From the NCBI GenBank assembly GCA_023512835.1, contig CM042085.1, positions 49,533,569-49,597,568 of the forward strand: DNA of 64,000 nt, in the 5' to 3' direction. Below, in pieces: positions 1-10,770 of this stretch. The stretch comes from Taxillus chinensis (Eukaryota > Streptophyta > Magnoliopsida > Santalales > Loranthaceae). The notes under the pieces are model-generated. The model saw only the letters and a list, made by a program, of their open reading frames with translations, was not told the origin of the DNA and did not search any database. Position 1 is the stretch's first letter. Each line of letters opens with the position of its first letter. The translations under genes were made by a program, and so were the position numbers.

Positions 1-983
1 TTTCCTTTTTGCTGGTGGTTGAAACTGTTTTGATGCCTCAGCTGCATCTCCCTTCAGCTTTCCTCCTTTAATTCCACTTTCTACACGTTCACCGGATGCG
101 ACCAAGTCTGCAAAGCTGTTGGAGACGTTACTGATCAACTTCTCATAGTAGACACCTTTTAGTGTGTTGATAAAAAGGGTAGTGAGTTCTCTTTCGGTAA
201 GGGGAGGTTGGACCTCCATAGCTGCCTCTCTCCATCTTCGTGCATAATCTTTGAAATTCTCTTCGGATCCCTTCTCCATAGACTGCAGGGTTAGTCGATC
301 CAGTGCCAGCTCGGTGACATGTTTGTACTGTGCCAAGAAGGAAGTAGTTAATTCCTTCCATGTCTTAATGCGGTTTCCATTCAGTTGAAAATACCAGCGA
401 AGGGATGCCCCATTTAGGCTTTCCTAGAAACAATGCATGAGGAGCTTGTCTTCACCAGCATAAGCGGTCATCTTTTGACAATACATGGCCAGATGTGTCT
501 TCGGACATCGTGTCCCGTTGAACTTTTCAAAATCTGGCATTTTGAATTTTGGCGGTAGCACCACTCCAGGGACTAAGCATAAGTCTTGTGGGCTGGTCAT
601 ACCATAGCTGTCAATGCCTTCTACGGCCTTCAATCTTTCCTCGAGTCGGCGTAGAGCGAGCGACTCAATATTTTCCTGAGGAGCTGGGGAACCCAACGCT
701 TCCATTACATTTCCTGGTGCGGGCATAGTGAAATGATTTGATTTGGGGTAGTAGGTTGTGCCATAGTAGGATGGTATGTGGGTGCCTGGCTTGGAGCCAG
801 GTTGGGTGACTGAACAACCTCCTGTCCCTGCTCTTGATGGTGATTGGTAGTTCCCCCGGTCGGAATTCTCCCTCTTTCTTCAGTCAATTTTGTGAGCATT
901 TCCATCATTGCAGACATTTGCCCTTGTAGGGTTTGTTGTGACTGTTCCAACCCCATGAGTCTGTTCTTTGTTTCTTCTGCCAT
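1..983 (-). pseudogene. gag: Ogre-like gag (N-terminal and capsid region), broken
   Basis: Gag forms the retrotransposon's virus-like particle. The start is the ATG at 983 (MAEETKN). A Gln-rich N-terminus and a Pro-rich linker follow, then the conserved stretch LPPKFKMPDFEKFNGT typical of plant gypsy gag and the capsid core towards base 1. Two lesions are visible against the copy at 55618: a 1-nt deletion near 730 that shifts the frame, and an in-frame TAG at 424-426 where the other copy has CAG (Gln). The C-terminal knuckle-like region lies beyond the window. It is non-functional as it stands, and its identity is well supported. Confidence 0.8.
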
Positions 984-1259
984 TGGCTGCGGTTGAGGTA
1001 TTTGATTGCGCCGGGATCTGAGATTGTAAGAGTGCGCAATCCTGGAGGGAGGCTGTTACCCACCTGGGTACAAGGGAACTTTTATTTGATTTTTCATTTG
1101 ATATGCATGTATGCATGAATGTCTATGCAGAGGGTTAAAGAAACAAACAACTTTATTGCAAAAAACAAAAAAACACTCAGTACAAACGTACAATGCTGAA
1201 ATGCCATGTAAAATGAAAGCTATCACTACGTGATCTTAAGGCATTCTTCCAGTCATCTC

Positions 1260-2641
1260 CTAAGGAGCACGATGCCTCTTTCTCTGGGGTGGTCGTTTAC
1301 CTGCTTCCTCCCTCTGCTTCATTATCATCTCGATCTGTTTTTCCCTCAACTCAGCCCTTTGAAGAGCTCCTTCTAGAGATGCTTCTAGCCTCTGGATCTG
1401 CTGCCTTAAAGTTTGATTCTCCTGGAGGATAGCCTTCATGTCTGAAGTTAGCTGTGGCTTGTGTTGTGCCCTCCAAGATATGTATGCTGGGAAAACACCA
1501 GGTTTTGGACTGTTGGGTTGAATCTTGTGTGGTGTGGACCATGCTTAATACATCTTCTTGCCTTCTTTTGTGAGCATGGTTCTGCTGTAAGTGAAGTCAC
1601 ATTCTTCCATGCCAAAGAGCACTGGAATAATCTGATGACGCCCCACTTGTCTTCCCACCTGCAGTGGTGCGTATGCAGTTCCTCCCCAAGGACCTAAAAG
1701 TGGAACCCAATTGTAGTCCCCGCAGCTATATGTCATGGAGACCACCGGCATCCAAGGAGCAGTCCAGGTAATGTCAGCTTCTGTGAGGTTCCCCAACTTC
1801 TTTTTCCAGCTTTCAAAGTCTTTTGGTAGGCTCCACTTGCTGAGCAGAATATCTAGTAGTGTTATGGCTGGTACTTGATAAACAGCAGGGAAACGATGAA
1901 CACTACAGGGGAAATGACCTTGCAACCAAGTACATAGGAGAGGGAAGCACCCCATGAACTGTCCCGAGCCTTTACTCCTTAGGTAAGTAAGAGATCGGAT
2001 GGTTTCAGCCAAGATAGCAGGAGTAGGGTCACATCCTTTGAGCACCTGCTGGACCAAATCTACAATTGCCCCATCAATGTGGGCCGGTATCCTCGGGAAA
2101 ATGACTAGCCCATATATAGCTAGTGTAAGCAATTTGTGTACCTCCGCTTCCGTTGAAGTTTGTATTATTTCTTTGATTGTTGCCCATGGAAGATATTCGC
2201 GCCCACCGTAAATTGTGACCGCCGGTGAGTCCCATACTGGCTTTCCCATAATCTCAAGCAAGGCCCTTCGGCATGACCTTCCTGGGCTCGCAGATAGATT
2301 TTCATTTTGTTTTCCACAGGGATATCTAGTAATCTTCTGTATTCTTCTATTGTGGGAACAAGATCTAGGCTGTTGAAGTTGAAGCACCGCCATCGAGGTT
2401 CCCAGAAATAAATGGCTGCCCCCAGCATATCCGTATCGGCCAGTAGCTCAGTTACATGGAGCAAATCCCCAAACTGTTGTATGTATATGCTTTTCCTTTC
2501 GTCTAACCACTGCTTCCATATTGTCTGTACCTCCTTAGTGTAGTCCAGCTGATCTTCTATGACAACATGTTCTACCTTGTAGGCCTCTCCAGGCAGGAAA
2601 TCTCCAAGGCGAAGTTGAATGTCTCCTGATGCTTGGGCCAC
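1260..2641 (-). pseudogene. Ogre-like ORF1 (extra ORF upstream of gag), broken
   Basis: ORF1 is a hallmark of Ogre-type elements and its function is not established. The protein starts MAQASGDIQLRLGDF at 2641 and is about 460 residues long. It resembles plant proteins that I recall being annotated with a domain of unknown function (DUF7745), a label to be checked. Visible features are an aromatic and Leu/Ile-rich globular body without catalytic motifs, a short coiled-coil-like segment (LQENQTLRQQIQRLEA in the other copy) and a strongly basic C-terminus ending RKRHRAP before a TAG at 1260-1262. Lesions are a 1-nt frameshift near 2290-2300 and a TAA at about 1545 where the other copy has CAA (Gln). 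Apart from these it is open. Confidence 0.7.
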
Positions 2642-3297
2642 TACTGTGACAGTCTCCTTGTCCTAAAGGCCTTTTAGGAGATGACTGAAAGTTGCCATGC
2701 CTATATGAATGATGAATGTCATGTTATGCATGATGATAGGTTAGGATGACAAGTCAGGATAAAGAATAAACCAATAGTAAAGACAGTCAAATGTGCAGGG
2801 GATGACTTAAGGATTACCCTACAAAACAAAGGTTAGCATGGCATGGAATGAGCAAACAAAATGTGGGTCAATACCCCTGATGGGCTTCTATTGCTACCCC
2901 TATCTTATTCGTTGGTTCCCAAACTTCCTCAATAGAGGGCTCCGTACACCATGGGATTTACCGGAGGGGGATCTTAAAAGGACGTGCCTTAAAAGAACCT
3001 CAAGCTTGAGTGAGGAGTCGGAGGCCCCATTGCAGATAATGATCGACGCGCTGGGGACCGTACTGAACCTCGCTAACCTAAATTGTGCTAAACCCGGGTA
3101 TAGGGTTATGCATGTATGCAACAAGTATGGAAAGCAGTAAATCACCACTATCATGGTAGTTAAAGCGTATAAATAAATCACAGTAAATATGAGCAACAAT
3201 CAAACAATTTAGCACAAAAGTTAAATATATACAACAGTATAATTAAAATAACCTCCTAATCCTTAGTTCTAGACCTAACTCTCTAAAGTGTTCATTT
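2642..3297 (-). other. Ogre-1 untranslated leader between primer site and ORF1
   Basis: No coding potential. It matches the leader at 42089-42790 in inverse orientation, including the stretches around 2880-3110 and 42300-42560. It starts after the primer site and ends at the ORF1 start codon. Confidence 0.7.
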
Positions 3298-3315
3298 TCC
3301 CCAGCAGAGTCGCCA
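3298..3315 (-). promoter_or_regulatory. Primer-binding site, tRNA-Arg type (Ogre-1)
   Basis: On the minus strand this reads TGGCGACTCTGCTGGGGA. It is complementary, with about one mismatch, to the 3' end of plant tRNA-Arg(ACG), the primer reported for Ogre elements. It lies 2 bp inside the LTR end at 3318. Confidence 0.8.
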
Positions 3316-3317
3316 GC

Positions 3318-6300
3318 TGTCATCACTGGTTTTCATCCGGGCCCTTTTGGGGTGAGCTCAAACTAAACCAATGGTGAGAAATTTTGGAGTCGCCACCAAC
3401 TGTTTTTGGGGTACAGTTGGATACCCTCTACTTTGAGTAGTTTTAAATGTATGGTCTGCGTTATCAGAGATGGGTTTGGGAGTTGGTTACGTGTAGGGAA
3501 TGATTAGCACCCCTACAGCGCCCTTTCGGTATCTAATTTAGGAGGAGGAGGTTTTATTTTATTTATACTGCCATGACTGGGCTAAGTTAAAAAGTTTATT
3601 TGGCTAAGTTATTAATTAAAGTCATGGTTAAAATGGATTTATCCTAAATTTCTAAAGGGAATCCTAAAGGTTTTGGATTTTTGAAGTGGATAATGAGATC
3701 CTAGGAATTGGTTTGTTTTTTGGTTTTGCTCTTCGAAATTGAAATCCTAAAAATTTTTTTTTTTCTTTTTTTGGTTTTTTTTGGTTTTTTTTGTGTGTTT
3801 TTTTGTTTGTTTTTTTTTTGGGTTAGAAAACATACATTTTTTGGTTTTTATGTTTTGTAAAACGTTTTGTTTTGGTTTTGCTTTGTTTTTTTTTTGCTTT
3901 TGGAAATTAAAGTACTAATTTTGTTTTTTTTTGTTCTGGTTTGAAAACATGAAAACGTTTTTTGTTTGTTTTTGTTTTTTTTTGTTTTTTTGTTTTTTTT
4001 TGTTTTTGGAAACCTTTCTCTCTTTTTTTTTTTTGAAAACTTTTAATTATTTTTGTTTTGAAAACTCAAAGTCACACTTGTTACAAATACATATGAAAGT
4101 AATGAGCACATAATATAAACGTGGAGTGTGTGATTATGACATCCATAAATAAGCAAAAATAAAGCCACTCTTTCTTTTCCTTTCTTTTTTTCATCTCTTC
4201 TTTTTGTTTTGCCCTCCTTTTTTTTCTAGCTTTTCTCTCTCCTTTTTTTTTTACTGCTCTTTACATATTACAACATAAACAGTATATACAACATATATCT
4301 ACAACTTCAGGGGGGAAAAATAGCAAACAAACAAACAAATAAATAATACAAGAAACATACGCCCTATACCCAACAGCAAAAAAAAAACACATTACATTAA
4401 ATATGAATATACATAAGTAAAAGAAGTAAAATATGGAACTGACTTTGGGGCTTCCACCGGACTTCTGTTTGGGATCCTTGTCTGCACCGACAGTTACCGA
4501 GCTCCAATCTCGCAAATGGCAAAAATTAGTTGGGAGATTGCAACGATGTGTGGAGATGAGAGAAGATGAGAAAAGAAAATCTCTGCGTTCTGAGTAAAAC
4601 GTGGGAAAGGAGGATGATGTGTATTTTTGGGATTAAGATTTTTTTTTGTGGCTGGAATTGAGGGGAAGGGGTATAAGGTGTAAGGAATAGGAAATGAAGA
4701 AATGATTGTTTTTGTTTTGATGGAAACGTAGGAAGAGAAAAAAAAAGAGACGGAACTAGAATTGTGTTTGTTTTTTTGTATTTTTTTTTTGGGGTAAAAG
4801 AGCTGTAATGAGGTGTCAGGGAAAAGGAACTGGAAAGACTTGGGGCTGAACTCTTTTCCCTCTCTCTGCCGAACCTCTTCCTTTTCTGTATCTTTTTTCC
4901 CTCAACTCTCTATTTTTCTTTTTTTCTTTTCTTTCTCTGTTTGTGCTGGAATGAGGAATGGTAGCAGGTTTTTTCCAACGATGAGGGGTCTCTTCTGTGT
5001 TTTTTCAACTCTCTGTTTTTTCTTTTCTCTCTCTGTCTGCACTGGGATGAAGGAAGGACGTGAATGATAGCAGGGTTTCAACGATAAGGGGGCTCTCTGT
5101 TTTTTCTTTCTTTCTTTTTCCGCACTGGAATGATGGAGGGTTTCCTCTTCCTCTTTTTTTGATGGCTCTCTTCAACGAAAACCCAACCTCTCTTTTTTTT
5201 TTTTAGCGCAGGGATGGATGACTGCATCTTAAGGGTTGCAGAAACGTTTTTGGCTGGATTCATTAATTGCAGCATTTAATGCTGCATTATTGCTTTCTTC
5301 ATTTTCATCCAGGTCTTGTGCAATCTGTCGGGTGCATTATTATTTCCAGCTCTATTAATTTGCAGATCAGTGTCTGGTCGGGTGGTCAGTGTGTGCGGGA
5401 AAAGGGGAACTCGTGATTTGCCTTTTTGAATTTGTAGTTTAGCAGCACATGTGACCGACAGGTATTCAAAATAATGTTTTGTCAGATGGCCAGCGCATAA
5501 AATAAGCCCCGTGAACGACCAGCGAGAGGAAAAAAGGAAACCCGTGAGAAAAAGCCGGCGCGAACAGCCAGCGAGAAAAAATCAGCGAAGGCAAAAAAAG
5601 GGTCGGAGGTTCGAAGTGTCGGCAGGTCGAAGTGTCGGCAGCGAGGCTTCGAGGGTCGAAGGGTCGAAGGTGGAAGGCGTACGGGTGCCGCGGGTCGAAG
5701 GCGTCGTAGCGAGACTTCGAGGGTCGTGGGCGTCGTAAGTCGCGGGTCGAAGTGTCGGCAGCGAGGCTTCGAGGGTCGAAGGGTCGAAGGTTAGAAATCA
5801 GCAGGTCAACGGGGCTTCGAGGCTTCGAGGCTTCGAGGCTTCGGGGCTTCGAGGCTTCGGGGTTTCGAGCTTCGGGACTTCGGGGCTTTGAGCTTCGGGG
5901 CTTCGAGCTTCGGGCTTCGATCTTCGGGACTTCGGGGTTTCGAGCTTCGGGCTTCGAGGCTTCGGGGCTTCGAGGCTTCGAGCTTCGGGGTCAATGGGTC
6001 GAAGTGTCGGCAGCTCAACGGTCAACGGTCAACCCCCCTTTTTTTTAATTACCTTTTTACCCCCACCAAAAATGCAAAACTGGATAACCTTCCAGGAATT
6101 GTTTGGGGAGATCCGTATTCGCCTACATAGGCATTTTGAAGAGTTTTGCATGATCACTTTTGCGGGCAGTTTGACCAGGGGCATTGACCGTCTTTTGGCA
6201 AGTTTGACTTTTTCCAACGAAAGTTGTTTTGGCCATAACTTCTTCATTTTAAGTCCGATTTGAGCTCGGTCAAGTGCGTTGGTCTCGAATTTTCATCCTC

Positions 6301-6522
6301 CATCACCTGGTGTTGGTCTTGGGGCGCTTCAAGGACTTGTAACAAAAGTCATTAATTTTGAACTCCCCCATCCGTGTCAATTGTATCCATCTCGTGCAGA
6401 TTGGGGTAGACCATTCCTTGGAAGTATGGGATCATTGTGGACCTGTTCAATAAGGTATATGGCATGGGCAGAAAGGTATATCAAATGGGGTTAGTATGTC
6501 CAACCCGGACAAAATAGGGTCC
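3318..6522 (-). repeat. Ogre-1 5' LTR, truncated at its outer end
   Basis: The long LTR runs (minus strand) from a broken end near 6522 to the terminus TGATGACA at 3318. It aligns along its length with the 3475-bp LTR at 38595-42069. It contains T-homopolymer-rich sequence (3740-4060), CT-rich tracts (4190-5170) and a GCTTCGAG minisatellite (5590-6025). The first ~125 bp of the LTR are missing: homology stops near 6520 and Tekay-like RT sequence follows directly. No protein gene is supported in it. Confidence 0.8.
5590..6025. repeat. GC-rich minisatellite inside the Ogre-1 LTR
   Basis: Short degenerate tandem units built on GGCTTCGAG, GGGTCGAAG and CTTCGGG variants. The unit is about 8-10 bp, with a longer-order repeat of GAGGCTTCGAGGGTCGAAGG near 5640 and 5762. 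It produces spurious open frames rich in Arg, Gly, Leu and Ser on both strands. The equivalent LTR position at 39160-39960 is also repetitive but organised as 118-bp units. Confidence 0.85.
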
Positions 6523-7067
6523 TACATAGAGTTCACCATTGAGTTGGTACCAGGGACTGGTCCAATCTCCCAAGTAGGGGCGGGGCCAGTGTTGGACCAG
6601 TGGGGTGCCATTATGCACAGGTTGGCAGCTCTGACCTTTGCTGAGGAAGGGGAGGTGAAAAAGAGAGTGTGGCCAGCAGTTGACCAATTTCAGGATGTCT
6701 TCCCTGACTAGTTGAGGAGTTTACCGCGTAAGAGGAGTGTAGAGTTCACCATTGAGTTGGTACCGGGGATTGGTCCAATCTCCCAAGTAGCATATCGTAT
6801 GGGGCCAGCCGAGCTGAGGGAGCTGCAGCGACAGATAGAGGAGTTGGTGGACCAGGGGTATATCAGACCGAGTACCTCACCTTGGGGTGCTCCAGTGCTC
6901 TTTGCAAAGAAGGCAGATGGCACGCTAAGCCTTTGCATCGACTATAGGAAGCTGAATTCGGTGACTGTGAAGAACAAGTATCTGTTGCCTCAGATCGATG
7001 ACCTGTTTGACCAGTTGAGTGGAGCCCGGTGGTTTTCCAAGATAGATCTACGGTCGGGGTATCATCA
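6523..7067 (+). pseudogene. pol: Tekay-like pol fragment: protease-RT linker and RT N-terminus (T1, part 1)
   Basis: This is the left part of a truncated chromovirus-like pol whose remainder is at 16461-18954. From about 6576 it encodes the linker between protease and RT (ending DQFQDVFPD, then a TAG). From 6712 it encodes the RT fingers with [48 protein letters not shown] and [11 protein letters not shown]. The frame stops at 7067 only because another element is inserted there. The first 50 bases (6528-6576) are a misplaced copy of the RT segment at 6741-6789. LTR, gag and protease core are absent on this side. Confidence 0.85.
7063..7067. repeat. Target-site duplication CATCA, left copy
   Basis: CATCA at 7063-7067 is repeated exactly at 16456-16460, immediately outside the two ends of the minus-strand element. 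Removing the element and one copy restores the T1 RT reading frame. Confidence 0.92.
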
Positions 7068-9029
7068 TGTCACGCCCCAATTTCCTTATACTTGGAAATG
7101 AGTAGTGACTGCCCATGCCCGCACCCGAAGGGACAAGGGGTTGGTGCAAGCACCTTAAAAGGACTTCTGGCACGGGTGCTGTCCCAAACCTGCACAACCA
7201 GGCTAACATGCCAAGGGGCATGCTCCTGCTCCCAAACCATGCACACAAACACAAATTGAATAACAACATCTCATTTTATTTCATTTCAAAGACCAAATGT
7301 TTATTACAACCCAGTCGGGGAAAAACCCCTATGAAGCCACAAATAAAAACCAAACCAAATTCCAAACACATAAAACCAGAGGACAACAAAGGAAATAACG
7401 TAAAACCCCCAGCCTCAAGGGCCTAGCTCCTCAGCCTTCACCTACCGCCTGCTAAACCCTGCAAAAGAACAGTTTATAGGAGGGGTGAGCAAACCATAGC
7501 TCAGTAGGGATCCAGTCTCCCCAGACCCGTCCCGCTCTACAACATGCATGATATGTGTATGCTTGTGCTCGTGTCGTGCCTAAGGCTAAAGCAGCAAACA
7601 TCACCCAGTAAACACTCTTTACCTGAGCCCGCACTGGAGGGCAGAGGACACTCCGCCACCACGGCGACATGACATACCACATCCAGGCGAATGTTGCATG
7701 GACACCAATGCAACATTTTCCACCCGAGTCAGATATGGTCAACCACCTCCTCGGGCGCCATACCTACCCTTAGGAATGGGTGTAGACTTAGCCCACCGTC
7801 GTGAGTGCTACACCGAGACTCAGGACCACGTCCTGGCCAAATCTCAAAGGGGTCCAGCTATTGTGCCTGGCCCATATCTCAGCTTCGCTCTCAAACAGGA
7901 TCAACGAACGGCATAGCATTACATCTCAACATGTAACTCGGCCGACAAGATTTACACTTTATCTCAGAAGGACCAACATGGTCAGATACAAGCCACACAC
8001 ATCAGCCTCATAGGCTCAAAATCAAATACAAATCAAACGCAGTACACACCAGTCACGTAGGTATATCATCAAACCCCCATTTATAAGGTCTCACAGGCAT
8101 TATATTGAATACATGGCATCCAGGCCTCACAGACATTTTATCAAATACATAGTGTGCAGGCCTCACAGACATTTCATCAAACACATGGTGGGCATAAACA
8201 AACCCAGAAAATCCTCAGGCCAAATTCAACATCAAAATCAACAGAACATGCCACCGAAGGCCAACATCCATATAGGAGATCACACTTATATGGATTTACA
8301 TATATATATATATAGGTGAATATCCTAAAACAGAGGAGAGTTAGGAAGAACATGAATCCCTACCTCAGACTTTTGTCCTAACCTCCACGCTAGACAGCTC
8401 CCAACGACACGAACCACCACGGCAACTGCCCGGAGATCCTCTCTCTCTCTCTCTCTCTCTCTGGCAGCAGCTGCAGCAAAGAAGAAAACAGGAACCCTAA
8501 ACTCAAACTCAAGCCCTTATTATATAGACACTACCCACATCAAAACGACGTAGTTTTGATTAAGTAAACCCAGGATCAAAACGACGTAGTTTTGATCACA
8601 CAAGTTAGCACCTTTCCGCACCCATATAGGCCAAAATACTCAGAATTTCGACATGGTCCTTTGGAGAAAGATCATTAGAATGTCAAAACCAAGGGAACCA
8701 TGCAAAAATATGGTTGCACGCCAATTTGCACGTGAATTCCCGAATTCACGTGCAACTCCATATGCACTCCAAATGCGCTCAAACTTCACCCCTAGCCTCC
8801 TTGCATCATTTAGAAGACAAACATACTTGCACGTGAATTGGACCCATTTCACGTGCACCTCACATACACGTCCGTTTGGCCTAAAACTTCTGTGGTAGAT
8901 AGAGGACATCATTCTAAGCATCTTTCCTTTTGCACGTGAATTCATTTGAGCCCATTCACTAGGTCAAAATCTAGGAAAACTCTACTCAGAAGGCAAAACT
9001 GTGACTAACTCAAGGTACGGGTCCTTACA
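7068..9029 (-). repeat. 3' LTR of B2 element
   Basis: 1962-bp LTR. In its own direction it starts TGTAAGGACCCGTACC at 9029 and ends GGGGCGTGACA at 7068. U3 holds several CACGTG and GGCGTGCA copies (8700-8940), two ACGT-centred palindromes (8539-8596) and a TATA box (8520-8526). A GA tract (CT on the plus strand, 8439-8462) lies downstream of the TATA box. Further in are tandem units around the words AGGCCTCACAGACAT (about 8090-8190). No coding capacity is supported. Confidence 0.92.
8517..8596 (-). promoter_or_regulatory. LTR promoter: twin ACGT palindromes and TATA box (B2 3' LTR)
   Basis: On the minus strand two 22-bp elements (8 bp arms ATCAAAAC / GTTTTGAT around TACGTC) lie at 8575-8596 and 8539-8560. 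They are followed after about 12 bp by TATATAA at 8526-8520. The same arrangement occurs in the other Tekay-like LTRs. The ACGT core suggests a bZIP-type binding site, which is inference. Confidence 0.7.
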
Positions 9030-9044
9030 TCCTCTCCCCCTTAA
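9030..9044 (-). promoter_or_regulatory. Polypurine tract of B2 element
   Basis: Reads TTAAGGGGGAGAGGA on the minus strand directly against the 3' LTR start. It is the expected plus-strand DNA primer. Confidence 0.85.
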
Positions 9045-9259
9045 GACTTTTCGTCCTCGAAAAGAAAAGGTAGAATGAAAGAAAACAATCACAACCAATG
9101 CATAGGCCTCTAACACCCTCTAGCACAAATTAATACACAACAAATCACAAATTATTTCACACATTTATACACTCCACATGGTCATAACTAGTTGGGCCAT
9201 AACTAGTTGAGCAAGTACCTGATTATGTTGAAGTTTGATGCTTGCCCTCCTCCCCTCCT

Positions 9260-10770
9260 TCAGAGTTGTTCGTCCTCGAACAGATCAGGATAATGAGCAC
9301 GCATCTCAGTCTCACGTTCCCAGGTCTCTTCCTCCAGCCCTCGGTGTTGCCACAACACCCGAACCAACGGAATAGTCTTACCTCGCAGCTGCTTCTCGTG
9401 CCTATCTACAATACGGATGGGTGCCTCGACAACAGACACATCCTCTCCAAGATCCAGGGTACCCCAATCTAGCACGTGTGTGGGATATGGATGATATTTC
9501 CGAATCGGGATACATGGAAAACATTATGAACTCTGCTCAAACTAGGTGGTAATGCCAACCTATAAGCAACAGGTCCAACTCTGCTCAAAATCTCGAACGG
9601 TCCAATGTACCGAGGGGACAACTTGGACCCAGTCCCAAATCTCTTATGCCCTCTCCGTGGAGAAACACGAAGGAATACGTGGTCTCCTACCAAAAACTCC
9701 AACGGTCGGCGTCGGCGATCTGCATAAGACTTCTGTCTGCTCTGAGCTGTAAGAAGGCGTTGCCGAATCAGCTGAACTTTTGCCGTAGCCTCCTGGACCA
9801 ATTGAGGTCCTAACATAGCTGCCTCTCCAACTTCTGCCCAACGTAATGGAGACCGACACGGTCGGCCATACAATGCCTCAAACGGGGCCATCCCAATCGA
9901 AGACTGGTAACTGTTATTATAGGCAAACTTCACCAGAGGAAGGTGGGAAGCCCATGATCCTCCAAAATCAAGTACACAAGCCCTCAACAAGTCTTCCAAT
10001 GTTTGAATGGTCCTCTCGGACTGACCATCAGTCTCAGGATGGAATGCGGTACTCAAATTAAGTTGGGTTCCTAATGCTTCCTGTAGACCTCCCCAAAACC
10101 GGGATGTAAACCGCGCATCCCTATCCAAAACAATAGACAAGGGCACTCCGTGCAAGCGGACAATCTCATCAACATACAACTGGCTTAGCGTGCCGATAGA
10201 GTCGCGCTCTCGAATTGCCAAGAAATGGGCTGATTTAGTTAAGCGGTCCACTATGACCCAAATCATGTCCTTTCTCCCAGAAGTGGTAGGAAGTCCCGTC
10301 ACGAAGTCCATGGTAATATGCTCCCACTTCCACTCAGCTACAGGTAAAGGCTGCAATTGACCAGCGGGTCGTTGGTGTTCTGCCTTCACTTGCCGACAGG
10401 TAAGGCACCTGGAAACAAACTCTGCTACACTCCGTTTCAGCCCCACCACCAGGACCGTGCGCGAACGGCATGATACATCTTAGTTCCTCCTGGATGTACA
10501 GCCAAACGGGAATGATGAAATTCCCTCGCAACATCCTCACGCAAGGGAGGTGGTACTATCAGACGCCCCCAAAATTTCAGCTCATGCTCAACTCCTTCAT
10601 CCCGGTCCTCGACAGCTCTCCGGCCTCTATCCTGGGCTCGGATCACCTCACGATCCACGTCGCCTAACTGTCCCTCCCGGACACGCTGATACAACTCTGG
10701 TATCACGGTGAGAGGACACAGGATAGCTCCCTCATCGCTGAAAGCAGGTTGCACCTGAAGCACCGCCAAC
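9260..10770 (-). pseudogene. pol: B2 integrase with chromodomain-like C-terminus, broken
   Basis: Integrase inserts the reverse-transcribed DNA into the host chromosome. Visible in order are the HHCC zinc domain (RLAVHPGGTKMYHAV, then SRCLTCRQVK), the catalytic core with MDFVTGLPTTSGRKDMIWVI, VLDRDARFTSRFW and ETDGQSERTIQTLED (D, D, E), and the GDHVFLRVSPRRGHKRFG C-terminal domain. A chromodomain-like segment follows (RIVDRHEKQLRGKTIPLVRVLW, EEETWERE). The stop is TGA at 9260-9262. Frames change at about 10440 and again near 9470-9540. The family placement in Tekay/Del rests on this tail and on the GLP and IWVIVDRLTKSAHF motifs. Confidence 0.88.

Larger units (their letters stand above)
1..6522 (-). 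mobile_element. Ogre/Tat-like LTR retrotransposon, partial (Ogre-1)
   Basis: A minus-strand Ty3/gypsy element that enters the window inside gag and runs, in its own 5' to 3' order, from a truncated 5' LTR (6522 to 3318) through a tRNA-Arg-type primer site (3315-3298), a leader, ORF1 (2641-1260) and gag (983 to beyond base 1). The extra ORF before gag and the tRNA-Arg primer site are typical of the Ogre/Tat lineage. The same family recurs on the opposite strand at 38595-64000, which allowed frames to be aligned by eye. Protease and pol lie outside the window. The LTR has lost about 120 bp of its start, where it is joined to Tekay-like sequence. Confidence 0.85.

Noticed and set aside
1260..2641. 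ORF1 as a captured host gene
   Set aside because: It occurs at the same place, upstream of gag, in two independent Ogre-like copies and is a known feature of the lineage.
3730..4060. T-rich tract as a possible poly(A) tail of a LINE or processed pseudogene on the minus strand
   Set aside because: The same A/T-rich segment occurs at the homologous LTR position in Ogre-2 (41280-41700), so it is part of the LTR. No LINE ORF is adjacent.
4813..5067. Hydrophobic Phe/Ser-rich open frames in the LTR (also 3931-4113, 41380-41703) as membrane or env-like proteins
   Set aside because: They are translations of T-rich or CT-rich low-complexity DNA in LTRs, with no start context or conservation.
5511..6048. 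Open frames rich in Arg, Gly, Leu, Ser and Pro on both strands (also 39680-40071), which look like low-complexity proteins
   Set aside because: They arise from the GCTTCGAG/CGAAGCCTC minisatellite inside Ogre LTRs. They are open on both strands and have no conserved counterpart.
6406..6410. TAGAC as a left target-site duplication matching TAGAC at 32038-32042
   Set aside because: It lies inside Ogre LTR sequence and is not next to any LTR start. A 5-bp match over this distance is expected by chance.
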